Origin: Erysipelotrichia bacterium
Lineage (GTDB): Bacteria; Bacillota_I; Bacilli_A; Erysipelotrichales; Erysipelotrichaceae
Reading direction: 5' to 3'
Length of the DNA: 64,000 nucleotides
NCBI GenBank assembly: GCA_018333955.1
Contig: JAGXSD010000058.1
Span: 34,550-98,549, forward strand
A program made the translations under genes and the position numbers. The notes beneath the pieces were generated by a model that made no database searches, was not told where the DNA came from, and saw only the letters and a program-made list of their open reading frames with translations. Each line of letters begins with the position of its first letter. Position 1 is the stretch's first letter. Positions 53,080 to 62,003 of this stretch are shown here, in pieces.

Positions 53080-53408
53080 TGAAAGGATCATTTGAGTTTG
53101 CATTCATTATGACCTTTGTGATGATGTTCTTTGTGTTAGGAATAGGATTCATTAGAATAATGGTTCAATATCAAGATGCCAAAATGTTACAAGAAAGACT
53201 TATTGCGCATCTTGAAGTGATGGAACACTTTGATTCAGAAAGTTTATCCGTTTTAAGCCAGATCAGTCAATGTGAGACTTGTGAAATACACTATGAAGCT
53301 GATGAAACGAATCGTATTGAAGTTATAGTTAGTTTTCCACTCAAGTTACCCATCCTTGACTGGTCTATACGAACTAAGATACGGGCAAAGACCATTCCAC
53401 TGTTTTAA
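53079..53408 (+). CDS. TadE-like pseudopilin
   Basis: A 109-residue protein starting MKGSFEFAFIMTFVMMFFVL, which matches the TadE/TadG pattern of Gly-x-x-Glu-Phe-Ala followed by a hydrophobic helix. The soluble tail has a CETC motif. TadE-class proteins are minor pseudopilins. It ends the locus, which is closed by a terminator at 53407. Confidence 0.72.
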   Translation: MKGSFEFAFIMTFVMMFFVLGIGFIRIMVQYQDAKMLQERLIAHLEVMEHFDSESLSVLSQISQCETCEIHYEADETNRIEVIVSFPLKLPILDWSIRTKIRAKTIPLF

Positions 53409-53430
53409 AAGGCGAAATTTCGCCTTTTTT
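53407..53430 (+). terminator. Terminator of the Tad-like operon
   Basis: Perfect palindrome with 11-base arms (53407-53417 and 53418-53428) and a T-run on the plus strand. Confidence 0.85.
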
Positions 53431-53467
53431 TGTTTGTGATGTGCTATTATATTGAGGTGAGGTGTCT

Positions 53468-54238
53468 ATGATATTAACGATTGATGTAGGTAATTCAAAT
53501 GTGTTTGTGGTGGGATACAAAGATGAAAGAAGAGTCTTTGAGAATCGCCAAGAAACTATAAAGGTGGATGTTGTCCAACACTATTTACATTATTTTGAAA
53601 TGATTAAAGGTGTATGTGAGACTATATCAGAAATTGAAGGCATTGTGATAAGTTGTGTAGTACCACTGATTAGTGACGCTATTGTGTCATGTGTTGTGGA
53701 AGTTTTTGACATAGAACCATTGTTTGTGAGTGGGGATTTAATTCAAACCTTTGAAAATCGTTTGACGAATCCTCAAGAGATTGGCGCAGATTTATTAGCA
53801 ACCACCATTGCTGTGTTAGAAAAGAATTTATACCCTGCATGTGTGGCGGATATTGGGACAGCCACAAAGGTTACTGTCATCAATGAAAATGGTGCATTTC
53901 TTGGAGGGGTCATTGCTCCTGGCATAGGAATATCCTCAATTGCCTTAAACAAATCTATTCCACATCTTCCTCCAATTGAACTAAAAGTTCCATCTAAAGT
54001 CATAGGTATTGATACCGTGAGTGCAATTCAATCAGGAGTTATGTATGGCCTTATTGGAAGTATTGAAGGTATTTGCCAATCGATAGAAAGTGAAATGAAG
54101 GTAGAGACTCGAAAAATATTAACGGGAGGATACTCAAATCTTATTCATGAACATATGCTTTCTTTCGAGTTTATGCCATACTTATTGAATGAAGGGCTAC
54201 TTATCATATATAATCGAGTCGTAAAGGAGAAATCATGA
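53468..54238 (+). CDS. coaX: Type III pantothenate kinase
   Basis: A 256-residue kinase of the ASKHA fold for the first step of coenzyme A synthesis. ILTIDVGNSN binds phosphate, GADLLATTIAVL and CVADIGTATKVTVINENGAFLGGVIAPGI complete the type-III pattern. The start MILTID has a GAGGTGAGG box. It overlaps the next gene, a probable pantothenate S component, by four bases, so uptake and phosphorylation are coupled. Confidence 0.94.
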   Translation: MILTIDVGNSNVFVVGYKDERRVFENRQETIKVDVVQHYLHYFEMIKGVCETISEIEGIVISCVVPLISDAIVSCVVEVFDIEPLFVSGDLIQTFENRLTNPQEIGADLLATTIAVLEKNLYPACVADIGTATKVTVINENGAFLGGVIAPGIGISSIALNKSIPHLPPIELKVPSKVIGIDTVSAIQSGVMYGLIGSIEGICQSIESEMKVETRKILTGGYSNLIHEHMLSFEFMPYLLNEGLLIIYNRVVKEKS

Positions 54239-54798
54239 AAACAAAACAAATAGCATATAATGCTTTGATTATAGCTTTAATTGCCGTCATGGCATTTGTA
54301 CCATGGCTTGGATTTATTACTATTGGAACTGTTTCAATTACGATCTTACATGTTCCTGTCATTATTGCTGCACTACTTCTTGGGGGGCAAAGTGCGATTA
54401 TCGCTTCATTAGCATTTGGGGTCAGTACGATGTTAGTCGCAATGACTCGTGGTGTAACACCAATCGATTTATTATTTGTGAATCCTGTTGTTTCAGTTTT
54501 ACCACGTTTAATGTTTGGATTAGTCTTAGCGGGTCTTGTGAAGTTATTCAATAAAGATCGCTTTGCGGACACATTAACTGATCTCATGGTGGCGATTGTT
54601 GGAACCTTGGCGCATACATTATTTGTATTAACTATTTTATTCATGTTCTTAGGATATGAAGGAACCTTATTGACTCAAATCTCAATTTGGTGGACATTAG
54701 TATTAGGAATTCTACTCACAAATACTTCATTAGAAATCTTAGCATCTGTATTTATTGCGATTCCAGTCGTGAAAGTATTACGTCGTCGACTTCGCTAA
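54235..54798 (+). CDS. ECF transporter S component, probable pantothenate-specific PanT
   Basis: A 187-residue membrane protein with about six helices. IAYNALIIALIAVMAFVPWLGFITIG, TILHVPVIIAALLLGGQSA and the C-terminal VVKVLRRRLR match ECF-type substrate-binding subunits. The translational coupling with coaX points to pantothenate as the substrate. The energising EcfA/EcfT proteins are not in this window and are presumably shared. Confidence 0.82.
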   Translation: MKTKQIAYNALIIALIAVMAFVPWLGFITIGTVSITILHVPVIIAALLLGGQSAIIASLAFGVSTMLVAMTRGVTPIDLLFVNPVVSVLPRLMFGLVLAGLVKLFNKDRFADTLTDLMVAIVGTLAHTLFVLTILFMFLGYEGTLLTQISIWWTLVLGILLTNTSLEILASVFIAIPVVKVLRRRLR

Positions 54799-54817
54799 GT
54801 TTTAAGTGTTTTAGTGC

Positions 54818-54846
54818 TTTACAATCTTATAGAAATACTATAAAAT
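54818..54846 (+). promoter_or_regulatory. Promoter of tRNA-His
   Basis: TTTACA (54818-54823), 17-bp spacer, TAAAAT (54841-54846), about 19 bases before the tRNA. Confidence 0.7.
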
Positions 54847-54864
54847 AGAAAAGCACTTAATCAT

Positions 54865-54941
54865 GGCGATCGTGGCGAAGTGGTCAACGCACCGGGTTGT
54901 GGTCCCGGCACTCGCGGGTTCGAAACCCGTCGGTCGCCCCA
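54865..54941 (+). tRNA. tRNA-His (GTG)
   Basis: Acceptor GCGATCG pairs with CGGTCGC, with the extra G-1 opposite C73 that is characteristic of tRNA-His. The anticodon loop TTGTGGT gives GTG. CCA is encoded. Confidence 0.95.
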
Positions 54942-54954
54942 TTTTAAAAACAAA

Positions 54955-54981
54955 GCACCTACTTAAGTAGGTGCCTTTTTT
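54955..54981. terminator. Terminator after tRNA-His and the hydrolase gene
   Basis: Perfect 20-base palindrome (54955-54974) followed by CTTTTTT on the plus strand. The minus-strand hydrolase gene ends at 54980. Confidence 0.82.
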
Positions 54982-55675
54982 ATTCACTTATCGCCTTATC
55001 AATGAAAGAGTGAATTAGTGCAAAGATTTGATCTTGATAAGTAATATCCTCCACTAAATTATGATTAACACCTTCTAAGCATATCAATTGTTTATGAAAA
55101 CTACACGTTTTCTCATAGGCATAATAACTACTACTTAATGGAATTCTTGAATCCTTAGATCCATGGATAATAAGGAGTGGACAACAGACATAATGAATGG
55201 AGTCTCTATATTCTTTAATGACATCTTTAAATGTCTTCTCAAAGCTTGCAGGGAGGGGTAGAAAATCGGTGTCGGTTTCAATGTTTTTAGGAAGTAATGA
55301 CTTCACGACTTTATTTTTAACATTCTCAAAGGTGATGTAATCAAATGCAGGAGCTAATAGAATTAATCGATTGAGTTTAACTTTTGAAGCAATTGCGCTC
55401 GCAACGACACCTCCCATTGAAAATCCAATCACAAACATTTTTTTATGACTCAGCGAGATTTGAGCAGCTCGATCAATCATTCTTTCCACCCATAACTTAG
55501 CATTATCATCCTTTTCATCAAGTGGATCATAGATGGCAGGATAGAAGACAGAAAAACCTTCATTCTCTAGATAAGCAATGAGTGGATCTAAGGCATGCCA
55601 ACGTCGTTTAGAATAACCATGGACAATCAATATCGCAGTCGATTGATTCTTGAATCGTTTAAAGATAGATTTCAT
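54980..55675 (-). CDS. Alpha/beta hydrolase (carboxylesterase/monoacylglycerol lipase type)
   Basis: A 231-residue serine hydrolase. The oxyanion region is VHGYSKRR, the nucleophile elbow is GFSMGG (about residue 87), the acid is in IIHGSKDSRIP and the histidine in EGVNHNL near the end. The small size and motifs fit Est30-like carboxylesterases. AGAGGA precedes the ATG and an extended -10 (TGGTATAAT) lies upstream. The substrate is unknown. Confidence 0.85.
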   Translation of the reverse strand: MKSIFKRFKNQSTAILIVHGYSKRRWHALDPLIAYLENEGFSVFYPAIYDPLDEKDDNAKLWVERMIDRAAQISLSHKKMFVIGFSMGGVVASAIASKVKLNRLILLAPAFDYITFENVKNKVVKSLLPKNIETDTDFLPLPASFEKTFKDVIKEYRDSIHYVCCPLLIIHGSKDSRIPLSSSYYAYEKTCSFHKQLICLEGVNHNLVEDITYQDQIFALIHSFIDKAISE

Positions 55676-55747
55676 AAGTATTCCTCTAGCAGTATTATAC
55701 CATGATAAACTTTATTTTTTTGAGATGCAGGGAGTTGTGAGTTTACA

Positions 55748-55776
55748 TTGAAAAAACACAAGATAACAAGTATAAT
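55748..55776 (+). promoter_or_regulatory. Promoter of pduL
   Basis: TTGAAA (55748-55753), 17-bp spacer, TATAAT (55771-55776), 28 bases before the ATG at 55804. Confidence 0.75.
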
Positions 55777-55803
55777 GTCAACATAAAAACGATGGAGATA
55801 AAA

Positions 55804-56388
55804 ATGAGTAAAAAAGATATTTTAGTAGAGATTTCAGCCCGACATGCCCATGTTACCCAAGCTGATTTAGAAGTATTGTTTGGAGAAGGAGCTACCTTAA
55901 CCGCTACAAAGCCATTGTCTCAACCTGGACAATATGCAACATCACAAAAGATTGATGTGGTAGGACCACGTAACACGCTAAAAGGAGTTACAATTCTAGG
56001 ACCAGTAAGAAGCGCAACGCAAGTTGAAGTGTCCGCGACAGAAGCAAGAAATCTTGGAATTAAAGCCCCTGTGCGTGAATCTGGAAATATAGTGGGTTCT
56101 GCAGGAGCAACTCTAGTAGGACCAATGGGATCGATTACTATTGAAGAAGGTGTGATTGTTGCGAAACGTCATATTCATTTCTCAGATAGTGAAGCTATTG
56201 AATACAATGTTCAAGATAAAGAGATAGTTTTAGTCAAAGTCACCTCAGAAGATCGCACTTTGATCTTCGATGATGTGGTTGTACGTGTTCATCCAAATTT
56301 CAAAGCTGCAATGCATATTGATACTGATGAATCTAATGCCGCGGGAATTAGTGGTGAAGTTATGGGAGAAATCATAAAAAAGGTGTAA
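55804..56388 (+). CDS. pduL: Phosphate propanoyltransferase PduL, cytosolic form
   Basis: A 194-residue phosphotransacylase exchanging CoA and phosphate on acetyl or propionyl groups. The zinc histidines appear in ISARHAHVT near the N-terminus and KRHIHFS near residue 120; DVVGPRNTLKGVTILGP and MHIDTDESNAAG complete the PduL pattern. It has no encapsulation peptide, and no microcompartment shell genes are nearby. It probably replaces Pta in acetate formation. The ATG at 55804 follows GGAG by six bases and is preferred to one four codons upstream. Confidence 0.93.
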   Translation: MSKKDILVEISARHAHVTQADLEVLFGEGATLTATKPLSQPGQYATSQKIDVVGPRNTLKGVTILGPVRSATQVEVSATEARNLGIKAPVRESGNIVGSAGATLVGPMGSITIEEGVIVAKRHIHFSDSEAIEYNVQDKEIVLVKVTSEDRTLIFDDVVVRVHPNFKAAMHIDTDESNAAGISGEVMGEIIKKV

Positions 56389-56442
56389 ACTAAGTTTGGG
56401 GGAGTAAAGGGAAAGAATGCTCAAATGAGCCAAGGACAACAT

Positions 56443-57333
56443 ATGAATCATGTTTTTATCCTTAATCCAGCAAGTGGAAAAAAGAAATCAACATCACTTG
56501 TGGAAGATATTCATACTCACATGGGGGAACTCAAGGAACCCTATGAAATCGTCTTCACCGAATACGCTGGACATGCGACTGAGATTGCAGCCAACTATTA
56601 TGAACCAGACACATGTGTGTACGCTGTAGGAGGCGATGGCACTGCTTATGAAGTATTGAATGGATTACAAGATAATGTCTGTATGGCGATTATTCCAGCC
56701 GGTACAGGCAATGATTTTTATCGCATGCTTGATCTAGGTAAAGACTTAAAAACGGCCTTAAAGGACACTATCTTTGGTCGAGAGGTTAAAGTGGATTATG
56801 CGGTTGCGAATGGTAAGAAATTCATCAATATGATGGCGATGGGTTTAGATGCCCACGCAAATCGAATTGCCCAAGATATTACCCGAAAGATGCCAATACC
56901 TCGTGTTTTAGTGTATGTAGCGGCTGCACTTTTAGCAATCGCAAATCCTGTTAAAATTGAAGTTGAAGCAAAAATAAACGGTGAAGTCATCCGAAAGCGC
57001 ATTGTCTTATCTGCGATAATGAATGGCAAATGGTATGGAGGTGGCTTTACTCCGACACCTAATGCTAGTATCCAAGATGGAAAACTTGATATTTGCTTAG
57101 TGGATGATTGCAGTTTACTTAGAAAACTTCAATTATTACCGATGTACTCTAAAGGAACTCATGTGAATGAGAAAGAAGTGAGTTTCTATCAAACAGAAGA
57201 ATTCACATTAACAACAAAAGAATTAGCTCCATTATCCATTGATGGGGAAGTATACCAAGAGAATTCACTTCATGTGAAGATGATTAAGCAACAACTTCGT
57301 ATGAGAGTACCTCAACAATCCGCACTTCAATAA
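56443..57333 (+). CDS. Diacylglycerol kinase-family lipid kinase (DagK/YegS-like)
   Basis: A 296-residue lipid kinase. NPASGKKKS near the start, the catalytic GGDGTAYEVLNG (about residue 65) and IPAGTGNDFYRML define the DAGK_cat domain, and a C-terminal beta domain holds APLSIDGEVY. It would phosphorylate diacylglycerol released during lipoteichoic-acid synthesis. The start at MNHVFI, six bases after AAGGA, is preferred to an earlier ATG. It lies downstream of pduL with a 54-base gap. Confidence 0.87.
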   Translation: MNHVFILNPASGKKKSTSLVEDIHTHMGELKEPYEIVFTEYAGHATEIAANYYEPDTCVYAVGGDGTAYEVLNGLQDNVCMAIIPAGTGNDFYRMLDLGKDLKTALKDTIFGREVKVDYAVANGKKFINMMAMGLDAHANRIAQDITRKMPIPRVLVYVAAALLAIANPVKIEVEAKINGEVIRKRIVLSAIMNGKWYGGGFTPTPNASIQDGKLDICLVDDCSLLRKLQLLPMYSKGTHVNEKEVSFYQTEEFTLTTKELAPLSIDGEVYQENSLHVKMIKQQLRMRVPQQSALQ

Positions 57334-57386
57334 ATGTCTTCTCAATGAGGAAGTAGACGTTATTTAACCCCATAAAGGAGGACTAT

Positions 57387-58271
57387 ATGAAACATATTCG
57401 AGTGATTGTGTCAGACATTGATGGCACACTACTTAATGATGAAAAAGAATTAACTGATGTGACTAGAGATACTTTAATTGAAGCTCAAGAAAAAGGGTAT
57501 AAATTAATCCTTGCATCAGGACGAAATGTCGCCATGGTGATGCCACTGGCTAAGCAATTACGTATGGATGAGTTTGAAGGCATGATTATTGGTTCTAATG
57601 GCCAACAACGCTATGATTTTAAAGATGAGGAATTTGTTGAAGATGGAGTATTAGATTCAGAACTTGCTAAAGAAATCTTTATGTTTTCAAAGCGTAATCA
57701 TCTTCAAGTCTTAGTAGAACATAAGGGAGGGTTTTTAATCCATACTCCATGGATACTTCTTCCTGTCAAAATCATTCTCTTATATCTCAAAACACGTCAA
57801 TTATTAAAAAGGAAGCAAACAGAGCCATATCAAATCTTATCAGGATTTATGATGGAACCATCTATGAAAGTGAAATCTCTTCGCTATCCTAAGCAACTAG
57901 ATATTGAAGTCACGAAAATGGGAATCTCACAATACAAGTTAATCTTTCAAAGTAAAGAAAAAAGACTAAACGATCTTTTTAAATCAAAGGCAAATCTTTC
58001 TAAAGTAACATCATTTTGGTATGATGTAATGCCACTTGGCATGAGTAAGGCTGTTGGACTTGAATGGGCTTCAAAGAAGTGGGATATTCCATTATCTGAC
58101 TTCATTGCCTTTGGGGATGCAAATAATGATATAGAAATGATTAATGCGGTCGGTCTTGGTTATGCGATGGCTAATGCAATGGATGAAGTGAAGGAAGCTG
58201 CAGATTATATTTGTGCTTCAAATAATGACAATGGCATTGCTTCGGTCATATCTGCTTTAATTAATCACTAG
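57387..58271 (+). CDS. Cof-type HAD phosphatase
   Basis: A 294-residue haloacid dehalogenase-fold hydrolase with a type-IIB cap. The nucleophile motif is VSDIDGTLLNDE, the lysine lies in LGMSKAVGLE, and motif IV is IAFGDANNDIEM with NAVGLGYAMANA. Such enzymes act on sugar phosphates, FMN or PLP; the specific substrate is unknown. AAAGGAGG lies before the ATG. Confidence 0.88.
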   Translation: MKHIRVIVSDIDGTLLNDEKELTDVTRDTLIEAQEKGYKLILASGRNVAMVMPLAKQLRMDEFEGMIIGSNGQQRYDFKDEEFVEDGVLDSELAKEIFMFSKRNHLQVLVEHKGGFLIHTPWILLPVKIILLYLKTRQLLKRKQTEPYQILSGFMMEPSMKVKSLRYPKQLDIEVTKMGISQYKLIFQSKEKRLNDLFKSKANLSKVTSFWYDVMPLGMSKAVGLEWASKKWDIPLSDFIAFGDANNDIEMINAVGLGYAMANAMDEVKEAADYICASNNDNGIASVISALINH

Positions 58272-58312
58272 AGTGGTGTATAATCAATAAGTACTCATTA
58301 GGAGGTAATTTA

Positions 58313-58627
58313 ATGAAACATGCAACTGCAGGTACATTCGAATCATTAGTATCGCAAGGTGTGGTCTTAGTTGATTTCTGGGCTGACTGGTGTGGACCAT
58401 GTAAAATGGTTGCCCCTGTACTTGATCAATTAGAAAAGGAATATGCTGGAAAACTCGACGTTGTTAAAGTTGATGTTGATAGTGAAGGAGCGCTTGCCCA
58501 AAAGTTTGGGATTGTCTCTATTCCAACCCTTGTCTTATTCAAAGATGGCCAACAAATTGGCCAAGTGATTGGATTCCAAGCTAAACCAATGTTAAAACAA
58601 TTTATTGCTTCAAAAGCAGGCATCTAA
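58313..58627 (+). CDS. trxA: Thioredoxin
   Basis: A 104-residue thioredoxin with the active site WADWCGPCK (cysteines near residues 29 and 32), the cis-proline in VSIPTLVLF and normal length. It reduces protein disulfides and would serve the Bcp peroxiredoxin in this window. GGAGG precedes the ATG, a TATAAT lies near 58279, and a terminator follows at once. Confidence 0.97.
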   Translation: MKHATAGTFESLVSQGVVLVDFWADWCGPCKMVAPVLDQLEKEYAGKLDVVKVDVDSEGALAQKFGIVSIPTLVLFKDGQQIGQVIGFQAKPMLKQFIASKAGI

Positions 58628-58648
58628 GAAGGGAAACCTTCTTTTTTG
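58626..58648 (+). terminator. Terminator of trxA
   Basis: Stem AAGAAGG/CCTTCTT (58626-58632 with 58637-58643) with a GAAA tetraloop and a T-run, overlapping the trxA stop. Confidence 0.82.
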
Positions 58649-58678
58649 TTTATTTTTACTAAACTTTATGTTTTTTTA

Positions 58679-58707
58679 TTGATTTATTTCTCAATGTTTC
58701 TTATAAT
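58679..58707 (+). promoter_or_regulatory. Promoter of the regulator-potABCD operon
   Basis: TTGATT (58679-58684), 17-bp spacer, TATAAT (58702-58707). A 60-base AT-rich leader precedes the regulator ATG. Confidence 0.7.
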
Positions 58708-58767
58708 GACTTCTGTGTTTAATAAAAACAACTTATATTTTTAGCAATACTAAACAAGGAGGTTAAT

Positions 58768-59301
58768 ATGAACATTGGACAACGCATCAAACAACTAAGA
58801 ATTAAAAATGGATTAACCCTAGAAGAACTGGCTTCTCGTACTGAATTATCAAAGGGTTTCTTATCTCAACTTGAGCGTGATCTGACCTCGCCTTCAATCT
58901 CCACACTCTCTGATATTACAGAAGCTTTAGGATTATCACTCTCAATGTTTTTCCAAGAAGAGAAACAAGAAAAGGTTGTCTTTAGTAGTGATGACTTCTT
59001 TGTGGATGAGCGTGATGATCAAATCATCACGTGGATTGTGCCGAATGCACAGAAAAATGATATGGAACCCATTGAACTCACGCTTAATCCAGGAGCTAGC
59101 AGTTTCACAATTGATCCACATGTTGGGCAAGAATTTGGATATGTACTTTTAGGAAAGGTAACACTTATCGATGGTGATAAATCTTATGTGCTTAAAAAAG
59201 GTCAAACTTTCTATATTCAAGGGACTTATCAGCATTACTTAAGAAATGATTCATCGCAAACTGCCAAAGTCATTTGGGTGTGTACCCCACCAATATTTTA
59301 G
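58768..59301 (+). CDS. XRE-family regulator with cupin domain (PuuR-like)
   Basis: A 177-residue regulator. Residues 1-62 are a helix-turn-helix ([34 protein letters not shown]) and residues about 105-175 a small cupin ([25 protein letters not shown]). The same build is found in PuuR and in regulators placed before potABCD in many Bacillota. It probably senses polyamines and controls this operon. AGGAGG precedes the ATG and potA starts 11 bases after its stop. Confidence 0.9.
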   Translation: MNIGQRIKQLRIKNGLTLEELASRTELSKGFLSQLERDLTSPSISTLSDITEALGLSLSMFFQEEKQEKVVFSSDDFFVDERDDQIITWIVPNAQKNDMEPIELTLNPGASSFTIDPHVGQEFGYVLLGKVTLIDGDKSYVLKKGQTFYIQGTYQHYLRNDSSQTAKVIWVCTPPIF

Positions 59302-59312
59302 AAGGAGTAACT

Positions 59313-60356
59313 ATGAAACCATTGATAGAGTTTAAAAACATTGTTAAGAGTTTTGATGACATTATTGTATTAAAAGGGATTACTTTAAATATTCTTGAGA
59401 ATGAGTTTGTAACATTATTAGGTCCTTCAGGGTGTGGAAAAACGACTTTACTTCGAATTCTTGGAGGTTTCATTGAACAAAATAATGGGGAGATTTATTT
59501 TGATGGTATCGAAATTTCAAAGCTTCCACCATATAAGCGAGAAATTAACACTGTGTTTCAAAGATATGCATTATTTCCTCATATGAACGTCTTTGATAAT
59601 ATAGCATTTGGGCTTCGGATTAAGAAAACAAGTGAAGATATCATAAAACAAAAAGTAGAAAAGATGCTTAGACTTGTTGGTCTTGTGGGGTTCGAGAAAA
59701 GAGCTGTAACACTTCTTTCTGGAGGTCAACAACAACGGGTTGCGATCGCACGAGCACTTGTGAATGAACCGATGGTTTTACTTCTTGATGAACCTTTAGG
59801 AGCACTTGATTTAAAACTAAGAAAAGAAATGCAAATTGAACTTAAGAAGATTCAAAAGGAAGTTGGGATTACCTTTATCTATGTGACTCATGATCAAGAA
59901 GAGGCGTTAACCATGTCTGATAAAATTGTGGTCATGAATGAAGGAGAGGTTCAGCAAATTGGTTCACCAACTGATATCTACAACGAACCTGAGAATCGTT
60001 TTGTGGCAGATTTTATTGGTGAATCAAATATTCTAGAAGGCATCATGCATGATGATTATGTTGTGAGTTTTGATGGCATAACCTTTGAATGTGTTGACTA
60101 TGGTTTCCATGATAATGAAGAGGTTGATATTGTAGTTCGTCCTGAAGATATTGATATCGTGAGTGTTACTGAAGGAAAAATTCAAGGTGAAGTCATTTCT
60201 TCACTATTCAAAGGGGTTCACTTCGAAGTCTTTGTGAAGAGTCAACATCGTCAATGGATGATTCATACGACAGATCCTGTCGTCATTGGAAGTCAGGTAG
60301 GGTTATTCTTCTATCCTGAAGATATCCATGTGATGAGTAAGCAGGGGGCTTATTAA
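59313..60356 (+). CDS. potA: Spermidine/putrescine ABC transporter ATPase PotA
   Basis: A 347-residue ATPase energising polyamine import. It has Walker [15 protein letters not shown] (about residue 37), signature [16 protein letters not shown], Walker [13 protein letters not shown] and a C-terminal TOBE domain. The start MKPLIEF has AAGGAG upstream; an in-frame extension into the regulator gene lacks support. The four pot genes are contiguous. Confidence 0.95.
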   Translation: MKPLIEFKNIVKSFDDIIVLKGITLNILENEFVTLLGPSGCGKTTLLRILGGFIEQNNGEIYFDGIEISKLPPYKREINTVFQRYALFPHMNVFDNIAFGLRIKKTSEDIIKQKVEKMLRLVGLVGFEKRAVTLLSGGQQQRVAIARALVNEPMVLLLDEPLGALDLKLRKEMQIELKKIQKEVGITFIYVTHDQEEALTMSDKIVVMNEGEVQQIGSPTDIYNEPENRFVADFIGESNILEGIMHDDYVVSFDGITFECVDYGFHDNEEVDIVVRPEDIDIVSVTEGKIQGEVISSLFKGVHFEVFVKSQHRQWMIHTTDPVVIGSQVGLFFYPEDIHVMSKQGAY

Positions 60357-60357
60357 T

Positions 60358-61203
60358 ATGAAACTCTATCGCACATTTGTTCAACCTTATCTATTTTGGA
60401 TGAGTATATTCATTGTTGTACCGATGTTGCTTATTGTATTCTATGCATTCACAACCTCAGGCAATGATATTATCAGCTTTAGATTTACTTTGGATAATTT
60501 CCTAAAATTCAGTGAGCCGATATTCCTTAGAGTACTATTACGCTCGTTATCCATTGCGATGCTTACAACGCTGATTTCTATTGTGCTTGGTTATCCAGTA
60601 GCTTATCTAATTTCCCAAACTAGTGAGCGTGTTCAAACATTTCTAATTCTACTGATAACCATCCCCATGTGGATCAATATGCTTGTGCGTACATATGCAT
60701 GGATTGGCATTCTATCGGAAAACGGATTAATTAATTCATTCATGACTTGGCTTGGTTTACCTACTTTAAATCTTATGTATACAGATTTTGCGGTCATTTT
60801 AGGGATGGTGTATAACTTTTTGCCATTTATGATTTTATCTATCTATACTGTACTTGCGAAGCTTGATAAAGCTTTAATTCAAGCAAGTTATGATTTAGGG
60901 GCAAACAAGACGCAAACATTCTTGAAAGTGGTATTACCATTATCAGTTCCTGGAATTATCTCAGGGATTACTTTAGTCTTTCTTCCCGCTGTTAGTACAT
61001 TTGTGATACCTCGCTTTCTTGGTGGAGGGAACTTTGTCCTCATTGGTAACTTAATCGAAACTCAGTTTATCACTGTTGGAGAATGGAATTTTGGGAGTGC
61101 CATCTCTATGATTATGGCAAGTGTGATTATGTTAACAATGTTCATCACCAAGCGATTTGATCAAGACATTGAAGAGATTCAAACGCGTAAGGAGGTGGGA
61201 TAA
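60358..61203 (+). CDS. potB: Spermidine/putrescine ABC transporter permease PotB
   Basis: A 281-residue permease with about six helices. The ATPase-contact EAA loop is ASYDLGANKTQTFLKVVLPLSVPGI (about residue 178), and the family start FVQPYLFWMSIFIVVPMLLI is typical. It begins two bases after potA and overlaps potC by one base. Confidence 0.94.
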   Translation: MKLYRTFVQPYLFWMSIFIVVPMLLIVFYAFTTSGNDIISFRFTLDNFLKFSEPIFLRVLLRSLSIAMLTTLISIVLGYPVAYLISQTSERVQTFLILLITIPMWINMLVRTYAWIGILSENGLINSFMTWLGLPTLNLMYTDFAVILGMVYNFLPFMILSIYTVLAKLDKALIQASYDLGANKTQTFLKVVLPLSVPGIISGITLVFLPAVSTFVIPRFLGGGNFVLIGNLIETQFITVGEWNFGSAISMIMASVIMLTMFITKRFDQDIEEIQTRKEVG

Positions 61204-62003
61204 TGGTCGGTAGTAAGAAAGCGACTTTATCTAAAGTTGTGATGATTGGAGGAGTCTTATTATTCTTTTATCTTCCTATTCTCATCCTCATGGTGTTCTC
61301 GTTTAATGATTCACGTTCACTGACCTCATGGGCAGGTTTCTCACTTCGTTGGTATGAGGATTTATTCTCTTCTCGTGATGTGATGAGTGCAGTGACCACG
61401 ACCATCTTTATTGCGGTAGTCTCGACCATTGTTTCAACTTTTGTAGGAACTTTGACCGCCATTGGGTTGAGTAAATCTAAGAAGATAGTGAAGGATGTCG
61501 TTAACTCTATCAACAATCTTCCTATCCTTAATCCTGAGATTGTGACTGCGATTGGGTTGATGTTATTGTTTAGTGCACTCAATTTACCACGTGGGTACTT
61601 AACATTATTATTAGCTCATATTAGTTTTTCAATCCCATATGTTATCTTGACCATTCTTCCAAAGCTACGCTCACTAGATCCCAATCTTGCGGAAGCTGCG
61701 ATGGATTTAGGGGCAACGCCGTGGCAAGCACTCACTAAAGTCATCGTTCCTCAGATCACTCCTGGCATTCTTGCGGGGGCATTGATTGCATTTACCATGT
61801 CATTTGATGATTTTGTGATTTCATACTTTGTGACGGGTGGTGGAGTTAAAAATATTTCGATTTTAGTGTATACTATGTCTCGGCGTATAAATCCTTCGAT
61901 TAATGCGTTATCCACACTCATGGTCTTAGTAATAACCATCGTCTTGGTGTTAATCAACATCATTCCATTATTAAATAAGAAAGAAAGGATGCCAATAGAA
62001 TGA
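61203..62003 (+). CDS. potC: Spermidine/putrescine ABC transporter permease PotC
   Basis: A 266-residue permease with about six helices and the EAA loop EAAMDLGATPWQALTKVIVPQITPGI (about residue 160). FSFNDSRSLTSWAGFSLRWYEDLF is the usual PotC N-terminal loop. It overlaps potD by four bases (ATGA). Confidence 0.94.
   Translation: MVGSKKATLSKVVMIGGVLLFFYLPILILMVFSFNDSRSLTSWAGFSLRWYEDLFSSRDVMSAVTTTIFIAVVSTIVSTFVGTLTAIGLSKSKKIVKDVVNSINNLPILNPEIVTAIGLMLLFSALNLPRGYLTLLLAHISFSIPYVILTILPKLRSLDPNLAEAAMDLGATPWQALTKVIVPQITPGILAGALIAFTMSFDDFVISYFVTGGGVKNISILVYTMSRRINPSINALSTLMVLVITIVLVLINIIPLLNKKERMPIE

Noticed and set aside
55804..56388. PduL as part of a bacterial microcompartment
   Set aside because: No shell proteins, aldehyde dehydrogenase or encapsulation peptide are present; it is more likely a cytosolic phosphotransacylase.
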